From the NCBI GenBank assembly GCA_964640545.1, contig CAZXHL010000079.1, positions 1 through 11,520 of the forward strand: 11,520 bases of DNA. Direction: 5' to 3'. Positions 1-7,270 of this stretch are shown in pieces. Source of the stretch: JBGSZX01 sp964640545. Its GTDB lineage: Bacteria > Bdellovibrionota > UBA2428. The notes beneath the pieces are model-generated. The model worked only from the letters and a program-made list of their open reading frames with translations. It ran no database searches and was not told the origin of the DNA. Each line of letters opens with the position of its first letter. Position 1 is the stretch's first letter. Both the position numbers and the translations under genes were made by a program.

Positions 1-204
1 AACAACGTCTTTTCCGAAGACCGAGATGCTGCCTTTTTGCATGCGGCAAAGACCAGCGATCAGGTGGATTGTCGAACTTTTCCCGGCGCCGTTTGGCCCC
101 AAAAGGCCAAAAATCTCACCTTCTTCAATCTTTAGGTTGAGGTCTTTTACGGCGTCGAAATCGCCATAGCTTTTCCAAAGATTCTGAATGTCGAGTGCGG
201 CCAT
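1..204 (-). CDS. ABC transporter ATP-binding protein (N-terminal part, cut by window edge)
   Basis: Only the first 68 codons lie in the window; the gene runs off the left edge. The visible part is a normal ABC ATPase N-terminus. An A-loop aromatic (Tyr13 in KSYGDFDAV) is followed by a beta strand and the Walker A motif GPNGAGKSS (residues 36-44), then the usual IHLIAGL helix and the strand leading to the Q-loop. The motif style (EEGEIFGLLGPNGAGKSS) is typical of ABC-2 type exporters of the NatA/CcmA kind, but signature, Walker B and any permease are outside the window, so the substrate cannot be named. An AAGGA ribosome site overlaps the tyrS stop codon 8 bases before the ATG, and the gap to tyrS is only 10 bases. 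It is therefore probably the distal gene of the tyrS transcript. Confidence 0.93.
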   Translation of the reverse strand, partial: MAALDIQNLWKSYGDFDAVKDLNLKIEEGEIFGLLGPNGAGKSSTIHLIAGLCRMQKGSISVFGKDVV

Positions 205-214
205 AAGTCCGTCC

Positions 215-1465
215 TTATTTTTTCTTGGGTTTGAATGTGACTTTTAGAAACTTACGCTTTCCGACTTTGACGAGAGCTTCGCTCTTGTTTTCGATGGCAT
301 AGGAGGTGTCGCTGATCTTTTCTCCATCGACGGATACACCGCCTTGGACAATCATTCTTCGTGCCTCAGAGAGACTCTTTACTAGCTCTTGCTCTGCCAT
401 CAATTTTGTTAACTGTATCTGGTGAGTCTGAAGGGTGACTTCTGGAATATCGGAAGGTAATTTTTTCTGTGCAAAAACGCTGTCGAATTCAGAAGCGACT
501 TTTTCGCCTTCTTCACGCTCATAAAACTTGGATACGATTTCCACGCCCAGGCGAACCTTGGCTTCCTTGGGGTGCATGTCTTTAATTTCGGCTAGTGGAA
601 CGTCTGTGAGAAGCTCGTAATATTTCACCATGAGCTCATCACTAATGCTCATGATTTTTCCAAAGATGTCTTTGGGCTCTTCCGTAATGCCAATAGCATT
701 GTCCAAACTCTTTGACATTTTCTGAACGCCGTCAGTCCCTTCTAGTAGTGGAAGGAAGACTGCAGCCTGAGGTTCTTGGCCGGCAGCTTTTTGGTATTCG
801 CGGCCAAGTAGGATGTTGAATCTTTGATCCGTTCCGCCTAGCTCAACATCAGCGCGCAGTTGAACGGAGTCATACGCCTGCATGATTGGGTAGAGGAATT
901 CGTGAATCGCGATCGGTTGTTGTGCCCCGTATCTCTTGGAAAAATCTTCTCTTTCAAGCATCTGAGCCACAGTTGTTTGGGCGGCGAGTTTTATGACTTC
1001 TTGAATCTTCAGACTATCAATCCACTGAGAATTGAAAACAATCTGTGTCTTGGAAGGGTTCAAGATCTTGAGAACTTGCTCGGAATAAGTCTTTGCATTG
1101 TGTAGAGTCTGCTCGCGAGTTAAGGGCTTGCGAGTTTCGTTCTTGCCAGTCGGATCTCCGATTTGAGCTGTGAAGTCTCCAATGACAAAGAGGATCTGAT
1201 GACCAAGGTCTTGGAAGGTTTTGAGCTTGTGAAGAATCACGCTGTGACCGAGGTGAAGGTCGGGCGAAGATGGGTCGGCGCCTAACTTGATTCTAAGGGG
1301 ACGCTTTTCGACCAAACTTTTTTCAAGCTTATGAAGCAATTCGTTTTCGGGAACGATCTCCGAAACTCCGCGAGCAATGGCGCTAAACTGAGCTAGGGCC
1401 TCTTTTTTGATTTCGGGAGTGACTCCGGGGATCTCAGTTTTGGTGTTAGGGGTCTTTGAAGTCAT
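215..1465 (-). CDS. tyrS: Tyrosyl-tRNA synthetase
   Basis: This cytoplasmic class I aminoacyl-tRNA synthetase charges tRNA-Tyr with tyrosine using ATP. The 416-residue length is normal. Seen directly: HLGH at 71-74 (the HIGH signature), the neighbouring GDFTAQIGDPTGK segment at 96-108, the tyrosine-site region with YDSVQLRADVELGGTDQRFN at 198-217, the KMSKS loop at 249-253 and a C-terminal S4-like RNA-binding domain from about 350 to 410. KMSKS rather than KFGKS, with the HLGH form, points to the TyrZ-like (type 2) bacterial branch. The ATG overlaps the ymdB stop codon as ATGA and no strong ribosome site stands before it, so translational coupling to ymdB is likely. No T-box leader can fit upstream because the gene is inside the operon. 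Confidence 0.97.
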   Translation of the reverse strand: MTSKTPNTKTEIPGVTPEIKKEALAQFSAIARGVSEIVPENELLHKLEKSLVEKRPLRIKLGADPSSPDLHLGHSVILHKLKTFQDLGHQILFVIGDFTAQIGDPTGKNETRKPLTREQTLHNAKTYSEQVLKILNPSKTQIVFNSQWIDSLKIQEVIKLAAQTTVAQMLEREDFSKRYGAQQPIAIHEFLYPIMQAYDSVQLRADVELGGTDQRFNILLGREYQKAAGQEPQAAVFLPLLEGTDGVQKMSKSLDNAIGITEEPKDIFGKIMSISDELMVKYYELLTDVPLAEIKDMHPKEAKVRLGVEIVSKFYEREEGEKVASEFDSVFAQKKLPSDIPEVTLQTHQIQLTKLMAEQELVKSLSEARRMIVQGGVSVDGEKISDTSYAIENKSEALVKVGKRKFLKVTFKPKKK

Positions 1466-2262
1466 GGGTGCGTGCTCTCATCCTTTCGCTCAATGCGAAG
1501 ACGCTCGATGGATCGAGCCTTGCCGCTAGTTTCGTCAATATCAATCACAACTCCACATAGCCAAGGGTCTTGGCTTGCGGTTTCAAACTTGCGGCCTCTT
1601 TTGGTGATAAATTTCTCGATGATGGGTTCTTTTTTCATCCCGATAACGGAATCATAAGGGCCCGTCATTCCAAGGTCCGAAATGTAGGCAGTGCCCTGTT
1701 CTAACACTCTTTCATCAGCGGTTTGAATGTGGGTGTGTGTGCCTACAACAGCTGAAACTTTACCGTCGAGGTGCCAGCCCATGGCGACTTTTTCCGAAGT
1801 CGCTTCGGCGTGGAAGTCTACAATGACGTTAGGAGTGATTTTCTTCACTTCTTTCAGAAGCTCAGTTACTTTTGTGAAAGGACAATCAAGCGGATCCATA
1901 AAAGTTCTGCCCATGATGTTGATCAGGGCAATTTTCTTGTCAGCACTGAGGCTGTAACTTGCCCAACCCCTGCCTGGAGTTCCCTCGGGGAAATTCGCAG
2001 GTCTAACGATGTAGGGATCATCCTCAAGAACGGCGATGCCCTCCTTCTTGTCGAAGGAATGGTTTCCGCCGCTGAGAAGATTCGCACCGGCTTGATACAT
2101 TTCTTCCACTGTTGTTGGAGTGATTCCAAAGCCACCTGCCATGTTTTCAACGTTGATCAATGTGACATCAATCTCATACTTGCTTTTAATCTTGGGAAGA
2201 AAATCCTGGACCATTTTGCGTCCTGTTCCACCCACGATGTCACCTATAAATAAAACCTTCAC
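1462..2262 (-). CDS. ymdB: YmdB-family metallophosphodiesterase (TIGR00282)
   Basis: This 266-residue protein belongs to the YmdB family of dinuclear-metal phosphodiesterases. The Bacillus subtilis member hydrolyses 2',3'-cyclic nucleotides and affects biofilm and motility decisions. The metal ligands expected for the family are all visible: Asp8 (FIGDIVG), Glu39-Asn40 (NVENMAGG), Asn67-His68 (GGNHSFD), His151 (DFHAEATSEK), and His176 and His178 (GTHTHIQTADE). The start is GTG at 2262, preceded by an AAGAGG-like ribosome site about 8 bases away. It lies 39 bases after rny and overlaps tyrS by 4 bases. Adjacency to rny repeats the arrangement known from Bacillus, which supports a link with RNA turnover, although the physiological substrate here is unknown. 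Confidence 0.95.
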   Translation of the reverse strand: MKVLFIGDIVGGTGRKMVQDFLPKIKSKYEIDVTLINVENMAGGFGITPTTVEEMYQAGANLLSGGNHSFDKKEGIAVLEDDPYIVRPANFPEGTPGRGWASYSLSADKKIALINIMGRTFMDPLDCPFTKVTELLKEVKKITPNVIVDFHAEATSEKVAMGWHLDGKVSAVVGTHTHIQTADERVLEQGTAYISDLGMTGPYDSVIGMKKEPIIEKFITKRGRKFETASQDPWLCGVVIDIDETSGKARSIERLRIERKDESTHP

Positions 2263-2301
2263 TTCTTTAGCCTCTTCCTTGAAATCACAAATCCACTTTT
2301 C

Positions 2302-3879
2302 TTACTTGGCTAGAGTCGTTGCTCTTGTTTCTCTAATGACTGTGACCTTGATCTGACCCGGGTAGGTCATATCGCTTTCAATTTTCTTGGCGATATCTTT
2401 GGAAAGCATGATGGCTGCTTCGTCATTCACACGGCTGTTCTCGACCATCACACGAACTTCACGTCCTGCAGCGATAGCGAAACTGCGCTCTACTCCAGGG
2501 AAAGATTGCGCGATGTTCTCAAGGTCAGTGAGGCGACGGATGTAGTTGTCGAGCTGCTCACGACGAGCGCCGGGGCGTGCTCCAGAGATCGCATCACCAC
2601 TGATGACCATAAAGTCAAGCCATGATTGTGGCTTGACGTCTTCGTGGTGGGCACGAATCGCGTAAACGATGTCCGGTGCTTCGCCGTATTTTTCACAGAG
2701 GTCTGCTCCAATCACAGCGTGAGAGCCTTCTACTTCGTGAGTGAGGGCCTTGCCGATGTCGTGAAGGAGTCCAGCTCTACGAGCTTTCTTCACGTCGAGG
2801 CCGAGCTCTGATGCCATAACACCACAGAGGTGTCCGACTTCGATAACGTGTTGGTATTGGTTTTGTGTGTAGCTGTAGCGGAACTTTAGTTGTCCTAAGA
2901 CTTTCAAAAGCTCAGGGTGCATAGATACGATGCCGAGTTCTAGGATGGCATCTTTGCCAGCTTCCATGATTTCTTTGTTCACATTTTTAGTCACTTTAAT
3001 GAGAAGCTCTTCCACGCGCGCAGGGTGAATGCGTCCGTCGGCGATCAATTGCTCAAGAACCGTTTTACCAATGTGGCGTCTTACGGGATCGAAACAACTT
3101 ACAACAACTGTCTCTGGAGTATCATCAACAATTAAGTCACAGCCAGTAGCTGCTTCGATGGCGCGAATGTTGCGGCCTTCACGTCCGATAAGGCGACCTT
3201 TGAGTTCGTCGTTGGGAAGGTGGATAGAGGATGTTGTTCTCTCGGGGATGTAGTCAGACGCGTAACGTGAGACCGCAATTGAGATGACTCGTTTAGCAAG
3301 TTTCTCAGCTTCTTCTTTGGCGCCTTCTTCAATTTCTTTCACCATACGAGCGGCAGAAAGCTTGGTGTCGTCTTCAATACTTTTTAGTAAGGATTCGCGA
3401 GCTTCTTTCTCAGTCATTGAGGCCACGCGCTCGAACTCACGGTTGATGGATTCAAGCTTCGTTTTGAAATGTTCTTCCGTTTGGGTTGCAGCTTTCGTGA
3501 CGCGCTCATGTTCCGCGGCAGCAAGTTCGGCTTTACGGGCCGCGCTTTCGGCGCGATCTTTAGCTTCTTGGAGCTCGCGCCTTTCATTGATGAGATTTTT
3601 CTCTATGTCTTTGGCATGTTTTTCTGCCCGTTGAGCTTCGTCACGTTTCGCTTGGATGGAGCTCTCGTATTTTTTTCTGGCGCTTTCGACAACATCGCTA
3701 GATTTCTTTTGAGCTTCTTGAGTGATCTTTTCGGCTTTCTTTCGGGCGTCTTTGAGAAGCTTGTTTTCTCTGATCTTCGCCGTCTTGATGATGTTGTTTT
3801 GTTGTACTTTGAATAATACAAATCCGAAAATGATGCCGACTACGATAGCCAGGACCCCGTAAATAATAATATCTGTCAT
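2302..3879 (-). CDS. rny: Ribonuclease Y (membrane-anchored endoribonuclease)
   Basis: RNase Y is a 5'-end-sensitive endoribonuclease that starts mRNA decay at the inner membrane. The 525-residue architecture is complete. A single N-terminal membrane helix (about residues 4-23) is followed by a long charged coiled coil (about 25-205, rich in Lys, Glu and Ala). Next come a KH RNA-binding domain with GRLIGREGRNIR (228-239), an HD domain with His344, His373-Asp374 (LLHDIGKALTHEVEGSH) and the HHED segment at 411-414, and the conserved C-terminal domain. The ATG has a strong AAGGAG 8 bases upstream, located inside the end of fau, and the fau stop overlaps the start as ATGA. Its presence implies RNase Y-dependent mRNA decay in this organism; whether RNase E is also present cannot be judged here. 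Confidence 0.97.
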   Translation of the reverse strand: MTDIIIYGVLAIVVGIIFGFVLFKVQQNNIIKTAKIRENKLLKDARKKAEKITQEAQKKSSDVVESARKKYESSIQAKRDEAQRAEKHAKDIEKNLINERRELQEAKDRAESAARKAELAAAEHERVTKAATQTEEHFKTKLESINREFERVASMTEKEARESLLKSIEDDTKLSAARMVKEIEEGAKEEAEKLAKRVISIAVSRYASDYIPERTTSSIHLPNDELKGRLIGREGRNIRAIEAATGCDLIVDDTPETVVVSCFDPVRRHIGKTVLEQLIADGRIHPARVEELLIKVTKNVNKEIMEAGKDAILELGIVSMHPELLKVLGQLKFRYSYTQNQYQHVIEVGHLCGVMASELGLDVKKARRAGLLHDIGKALTHEVEGSHAVIGADLCEKYGEAPDIVYAIRAHHEDVKPQSWLDFMVISGDAISGARPGARREQLDNYIRRLTDLENIAQSFPGVERSFAIAAGREVRVMVENSRVNDEAAIMLSKDIAKKIESDMTYPGQIKVTVIRETRATTLAK

Positions 3880-4589
3880 GTTAATGTCTCCTTAGTAGAT
3901 GATGAGCTTGTAAAAAAGCGTCGATTGGTCAAAAGGGCGTCTACAGCGTGATCGGTTTTAAGGATCCAATCACTTGGAAACGCGTCCAGCACGAAGTCCT
4001 CGTGCAAAACGGCAACTTTGTACAAAGAATGGCACGGTTGCTGGTTGGGGTGTTCAGATGTGTCATTGAAGTAATGGTCATAATGACCTTTGCCTCGTCC
4101 CATGCGGTTTCCTGCGAGGTCCGCAAAAGTGCATGGCGTAAAAATCAAAGTAGGGTTTGCAGGGGCGGCGTCGCTGGGAGCTTCAAGGACTCCGAGTTCG
4201 GGATGAGTCTCCAAAGACTCATACGCGCATTCAAAAAAGGCCATGGCCTTCTCGCCGCATCTTGGAAATGAATAGCGAGGCCTGGTTTGTTCAGGACTCA
4301 ATAGGCTGTTGAAAAGATTTTCAATTCTTGGTGCTTCAAACCAGCTGACTCGTGCGGCGAAGATTCCAATGGATTTGTGTTTGGCAATAAGGTCGCAAAG
4401 TAGGCGTGTGTCAGCGGCGTTGAGTTCGGGGGACCATGTGCCAAGGCTCAAGGCCTGATTCTTTGCGAAGCCTAGTCCCGATGTGCGTGCTTCGGACCTT
4501 TCAAGGTCCATCCATCGTGCTTTACGGGTCTTAGCGTCTAATGTCTTCAAAACTTCTAAAGAAGTTTTGTGATCGCTTACTATGTTCAT
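3876..4589 (-). CDS. fau: 5-formyltetrahydrofolate cyclo-ligase
   Basis: The enzyme (methenyl-THF synthetase, YgfA family) converts 5-formyltetrahydrofolate and ATP to 5,10-methenyltetrahydrofolate in one-carbon metabolism. The decisive motif is GNRMGRGKGHYDHYF, the family's glycine-rich nucleotide and folate loop ending in YD. It is preceded by TLIFTPCTFADLAG and followed by the C-terminal DHAVDALLTN strand. Conservation in the N-terminal half is weak, with no clean basic ATP-binding helix, but RKARWMDLERSEAR probably plays that part. I chose ATG at 4589 (237 residues). A TTG at 4607 is possible but has its AAGG directly against the codon, whereas GGAAG lies 11 bases before the ATG. The stop overlaps the rny start. 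zapA and fau are neighbours in many Proteobacteria too. Confidence 0.88.
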   Translation of the reverse strand: MNIVSDHKTSLEVLKTLDAKTRKARWMDLERSEARTSGLGFAKNQALSLGTWSPELNAADTRLLCDLIAKHKSIGIFAARVSWFEAPRIENLFNSLLSPEQTRPRYSFPRCGEKAMAFFECAYESLETHPELGVLEAPSDAAPANPTLIFTPCTFADLAGNRMGRGKGHYDHYFNDTSEHPNQQPCHSLYKVAVLHEDFVLDAFPSDWILKTDHAVDALLTNRRFFTSSSSTKETLT

Positions 4590-4673
4590 TTGTATCGGGG
4601 CTTCCAACCTTACGAGCCGTCACCCAACTTCCTTAAATTCTTTAAATTAACGAGTTGAAACTACTTCTTCTAA

Positions 4674-5012
4674 TTACTGATTGGATAAATTTTGTAGATG
4701 CGATTCAACTCGTTGACTTAATCGATCTGCATTATCCAAGACTCGGCGTTTGAGTTGGCGAAGTTTCTCTTGCTCCTTGAGGAGCTCTTCTGCCAAATTG
4801 AACGCTACGAGTACCGACAATTGTTCGCCTGTCATTCCGGCTCGTGGATTCTCTGAATCCATAAGTTTGTCAGCGAACTCATCGAACTTGAGATTTACAA
4901 GTTCACGAATTTGCTTCAAAGATGCCGGAGTGGCTTCTGTTTTTACTTTTACACTAGTTCTTCCAAGTGAGATCTCAGTTACTTTTGAGCTTCCCTTGGG
5001 TAGGGGTTCCAT
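4674..5012 (-). CDS. zapA: ZapA-like cell division protein
   Basis: A small protein (112 residues) with the ZapA layout. An N-terminal beta-strand segment (SKVTEISLGRTSVKVKTEA) leads into a helix (SLKQIRELVNLKFDEFADKLM), the conserved loop before LSVLVAFNLAEELLKEQEKLR, and a long C-terminal coiled coil (KLRQLKRRVLDNADRLSQRVESHLQNL). ZapA forms coiled-coil tetramers that bundle FtsZ filaments at the division ring. I preferred the ATG at 5012 because GGAAG sits 8 bases upstream; an ATG at 5027 and a TTG at 5039 in the same frame have no such site. It lies 41 bases after ftsY. ZapA sequences are short and diverged, so the call rests on length, fold pattern and the ftsY/fau context rather than one diagnostic motif. 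Confidence 0.8.
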   Translation of the reverse strand: MEPLPKGSSKVTEISLGRTSVKVKTEATPASLKQIRELVNLKFDEFADKLMDSENPRAGMTGEQLSVLVAFNLAEELLKEQEKLRQLKRRVLDNADRLSQRVESHLQNLSNQ

Positions 5013-5053
5013 TACATTTTCTTCCATAAGAATGAGCAAATCATTCCATATTT

Positions 5054-6208
5054 TTAAAGACTTTGCACCGGTTCCTGAGAATTTACTTTGACTTTTTCGT
5101 CGAGGCCCAAGAGGGCTTTCACAAAGGGAGTGGCTTCGAAGCTGACAAAGTCGCTTTCCTTTTCGCCGAGACCCAATCTTCGAATAGGAAGACCTGTTTG
5201 ACGCGACACGGCGACTACGGCTCCGCCCCTGGCACTGCCATCGAGTTTTGTGAGAATGAGGCCGGTGAGGCCGATATCTTCTTGGAATTGCTTGGCCTGA
5301 GCGAGCATGTTCTGGCCTGTATGGGCATCGAGCACGAGCATCGTTTCGTGAGGAGCCCCAACGAGGGCTTTGTCCATGACTCTTCGGTTCTTGGAAAGAG
5401 CCTCCATAAGCTGAGAGTGATTGTGCAGACGCCCCGCAGAATCACAAAGCACGAAATCTACTTTCTTGGCTTTTGCGGACTGAATCGCATCAAACAACAC
5501 AGCTGAAGAGTCAGCTCCCTCCGATCCACGGACACAATCAATGCCTAGTCTCTTGGCCCATGTTTCGAGTTGTTCGCTGGCAGCGGCCCTAAAGGTGTCG
5601 CCAGCAGCAAGAAGAACGCTGTGCCCTTTGCCGATGAGCTCATTGGCCAATTTTGCGATGCTGGTGGTTTTCCCGACTCCGTTGACTCCAACAAACCAAA
5701 TGACTGTGGGCTCTTGCGCCTTGGGAGTGGGCCATGCTTGTGCGTCAGCTGAGAGGCTTGGCTCGAGCCATGAGGAAAGTGTTTTAGAGAGCGCTAACTT
5801 AGCTTCATGTTCTCTCTGATCTTCGGGAAGTTCTTTGAGTGTGTTCCACTCGAGAGTCTCGAGGGCTTCGTTCGTATTTTGCACGCCCATATCGCTGACG
5901 ATGCAGGCTTCTTCCATGGCATCGCGAAGCTCGGACATTTCAAGCTTGTTGCCCCATGAAAAGCGGGAGCGAGTCTTGGCTAGAGCGCTCCACCACGAGG
6001 AAGTTTTCTCTTCAGCTTTTGTTTCGGCTTTCGACGTAGCCGGAGGCTTCGGGATATCTGCTATGACTTCGGATTTGGAGTCGAGCGACGCCTGAGAGTC
6101 GAGGGGGTCTTTGCGAGATCCTTTTCGCAGGACCAGCCACATAAACGCCAGGACGATCCCGAAGGTCCCGATGAGCATGACCACATCTTCTATTACTATA
6201 TTTTCCAC
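5054..6208 (-). CDS. ftsY: Signal recognition particle receptor FtsY
   Basis: FtsY is the SRP-receptor GTPase that delivers ribosome-nascent chains to SecYEG. Seen: an N-terminal membrane helix (about residues 10-28), a short acidic linker (31-70), an NG-domain helical part (75-160), the P-loop GVNGVGKTT (174-182), the I-box DTFRAAASEQL (204-214), DSAGR (256-260) in place of the usual DTAGR, TKLDGSARGG (320-329) and the family's C-terminal GLGEKESDFVSFEATPFVKALLGLD. At 384 residues with a true membrane anchor, it resembles the transmembrane FtsY forms rather than the long acidic E. coli type. The start is uncertain: GTG at 6208 lacks a ribosome site, and ATG at 6178 (374 residues, weak GAAG 8 bases upstream) would place the helix right at the N-terminus. 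Confidence 0.96.
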   Translation of the reverse strand: MENIVIEDVVMLIGTFGIVLAFMWLVLRKGSRKDPLDSQASLDSKSEVIADIPKPPATSKAETKAEEKTSSWWSALAKTRSRFSWGNKLEMSELRDAMEEACIVSDMGVQNTNEALETLEWNTLKELPEDQREHEAKLALSKTLSSWLEPSLSADAQAWPTPKAQEPTVIWFVGVNGVGKTTSIAKLANELIGKGHSVLLAAGDTFRAAASEQLETWAKRLGIDCVRGSEGADSSAVLFDAIQSAKAKKVDFVLCDSAGRLHNHSQLMEALSKNRRVMDKALVGAPHETMLVLDAHTGQNMLAQAKQFQEDIGLTGLILTKLDGSARGGAVVAVSRQTGLPIRRLGLGEKESDFVSFEATPFVKALLGLDEKVKVNSQEPVQSL

Positions 6209-6214
6209 GCCGTT

Positions 6215-6243
6215 GTTATAGACAGAATTCGAGCAGAATTCTA
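6215..6243 (-). promoter_or_regulatory. Possible ftsY promoter elements
   Basis: Two -10-like hexamers face ftsY: TATAAC (plus positions 6215-6220) and TAGAAT (6238-6243), each matching five of six consensus bases. Neither has a convincing -35. If the TATAAC box is used, transcription would begin at about 6208, which fits the ATG start at 6178 better than the GTG at 6208. Prediction by eye only. Confidence 0.3.
6223..6241. repeat. Direct repeat CAGAATTC x2 upstream of ftsY
   Basis: CAGAATTC occurs at 6223-6230 and 6234-6241, identical and 11 bases apart, about one helical turn. Each copy contains the palindrome GAATTC. The pair lies between and across the two -10-like boxes of ftsY, so a regulator site is conceivable. 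The repeat is short and could be chance. Confidence 0.4.
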
Positions 6244-6324
6244 GGGCTCATTTGGTATGAAACGGGCTTTTGATGGTAGCTGAGCACATCTGTCGCGGGA
6301 GCCTTGTCTCAGAGGGGCGAATTC

Positions 6325-6354
6325 TTGGAACTAAGCGCTATTTCCAAATAAATT
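6325..6354 (+). promoter_or_regulatory. Candidate buf operon promoter with dyad operator
   Basis: TTGGAA (6325-6330) and TAAATT (6349-6354) could serve as -35 and -10 boxes, with an 18-base spacer and four of six matches each. The spacer contains a dyad: TTGGAA is mirrored by TTCCAA (6342-6347) around an inner AGCGCT palindrome (6334-6339). A dyad between widely spaced boxes is the layout used by MerR-type metal regulators, but the sequence is not a CueR box I recognise and no regulator gene is in view. This is the only promoter-like stretch before bufB that I could find. Confidence 0.35.
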
Positions 6355-6400
6355 AAATATTTTGTCACTTCCAATGGGAGGCAAACGAATAAAAGATCAT

Positions 6401-7270
6401 ATGGTGCCCCAATCTCGAAAATTCTTAGGCTTCGGAGCCGGTCTTCGAACTCCGCACTACGCGGACATTCTAGCGGGGAGAGTGAAATCGATTGATTGGT
6501 TTGAGGCTATTTCTGAAAATTTCCTCGGCTTCAAGGCTTTGCCTCAGGGCAGGCCTCTCGAGATCTTGCTTAAAGTGCGTAAAGATTTTCCCATTGTTTT
6601 GCACGGGGTTTCTATGTCGATTGGAAGCACGGATCCGCTGAACATGGATTACCTTAAGTCTTTGAAGGAGTTGTATCGGGTTGTCGAGCCGGCTTGGGTG
6701 TCGGATCATCTTTGCTGGACGGGAGTGCATGGTCACAACATGCACGATCTTTTGCCACTGCCATATACAACAGAAACGGTAGATCATGTGTCTAGTCGCA
6801 TCCAAAAGGTCCAAGAATTTTTGGACCGTCAGCTCACGATTGAAAATGTCTCGAGTTATCTGAGTTTTAAGCACTCCACAATGACAGAGTGGGAATTCAT
6901 AGAGGCAATTCAGAAAAAAACCGGTTGCGGGCTGCTACTTGATGTGAACAATGTATACGTGAGCGCGGAGAATCATTTCTTCGATGCCAAGGCTTTTATT
7001 TCTTCGATGCCCTCCGAGGCGATCACACAAATACATCTTGCAGGCCATAGCTCCAATGAAGCCTTATTGATCGATACACATGATGCGCCCGTTTGTCCCG
7101 AGGTTTGGGAGTTGTATCAATACGCGCTTCGAGTGCACGGACCTGTGAGCACCTTGGTGGAATGGGATGGCAACATTCCGAGTTTAGCGCGGCTAGAAGA
7201 GGAGGTGGAGCATGCCAGAAACGTTGCTGGATATTCAAACGCAGCTGCTCAAGATCTTCACCGATCCTAA
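6401..7270 (+). CDS. bufB: MNIO (DUF692) family bufferin maturase, multinuclear iron oxidase
   Basis: This 289-residue TIM-barrel enzyme belongs to the MNIO/DUF692 family, which uses two or three iron ions and oxygen to remodel cysteines in ribosomal peptides (MbnB, HvfB, BufB). All family motifs are present: FGAGLR (11-16), DWFEAISENF (32-41), LHGVSMSIGS with His68, VSDHLCW with His103, IENVSSY with Glu148, LLLDVNNVYVSAENH with Asp181 and Asn183, IHLAGH with His212, IDTHDAPV with Asp225 and His227, and VEWDGNIP with Glu254. The start is uncertain. ATG 6401 puts FGAGLR ten residues in, as usual, but has only a weak AAAGAT before it. ATG 6374 and TTG 6362 are in frame, and a GGGAGG at 6376-6381 is too far away. 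The 3' end overlaps bufC by 59 bases, which fits translational coupling and complex formation. Confidence 0.93.
   Translation: MVPQSRKFLGFGAGLRTPHYADILAGRVKSIDWFEAISENFLGFKALPQGRPLEILLKVRKDFPIVLHGVSMSIGSTDPLNMDYLKSLKELYRVVEPAWVSDHLCWTGVHGHNMHDLLPLPYTTETVDHVSSRIQKVQEFLDRQLTIENVSSYLSFKHSTMTEWEFIEAIQKKTGCGLLLDVNNVYVSAENHFFDAKAFISSMPSEAITQIHLAGHSSNEALLIDTHDAPVCPEVWELYQYALRVHGPVSTLVEWDGNIPSLARLEEEVEHARNVAGYSNAAAQDLHRS

Noticed and set aside
1771..2253. Long plus-strand open frame antisense to ymdB
   Set aside because: The minus-strand frame carries all YmdB metal ligands; the antisense product has no recognisable family and no ribosome site.
3284..3634. Plus-strand open frame rich in Ser and Ala antisense to rny
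   Set aside because: It mirrors the Lys/Glu/Ala coiled coil of RNase Y; low-complexity antisense frames are expected there.
4590..4673. Possible 6S RNA (ssrS) gene between zapA and fau, as in gammaproteobacteria
   Set aside because: The gap is about 84 bases, too short for a 6S RNA of roughly 180 bases, and no long hairpin with an open central bubble was seen.
5063..5506. Plus-strand open frame antisense to ftsY
   Set aside because: It overlaps the conserved GTPase motifs of FtsY on the other strand and resembles nothing known.
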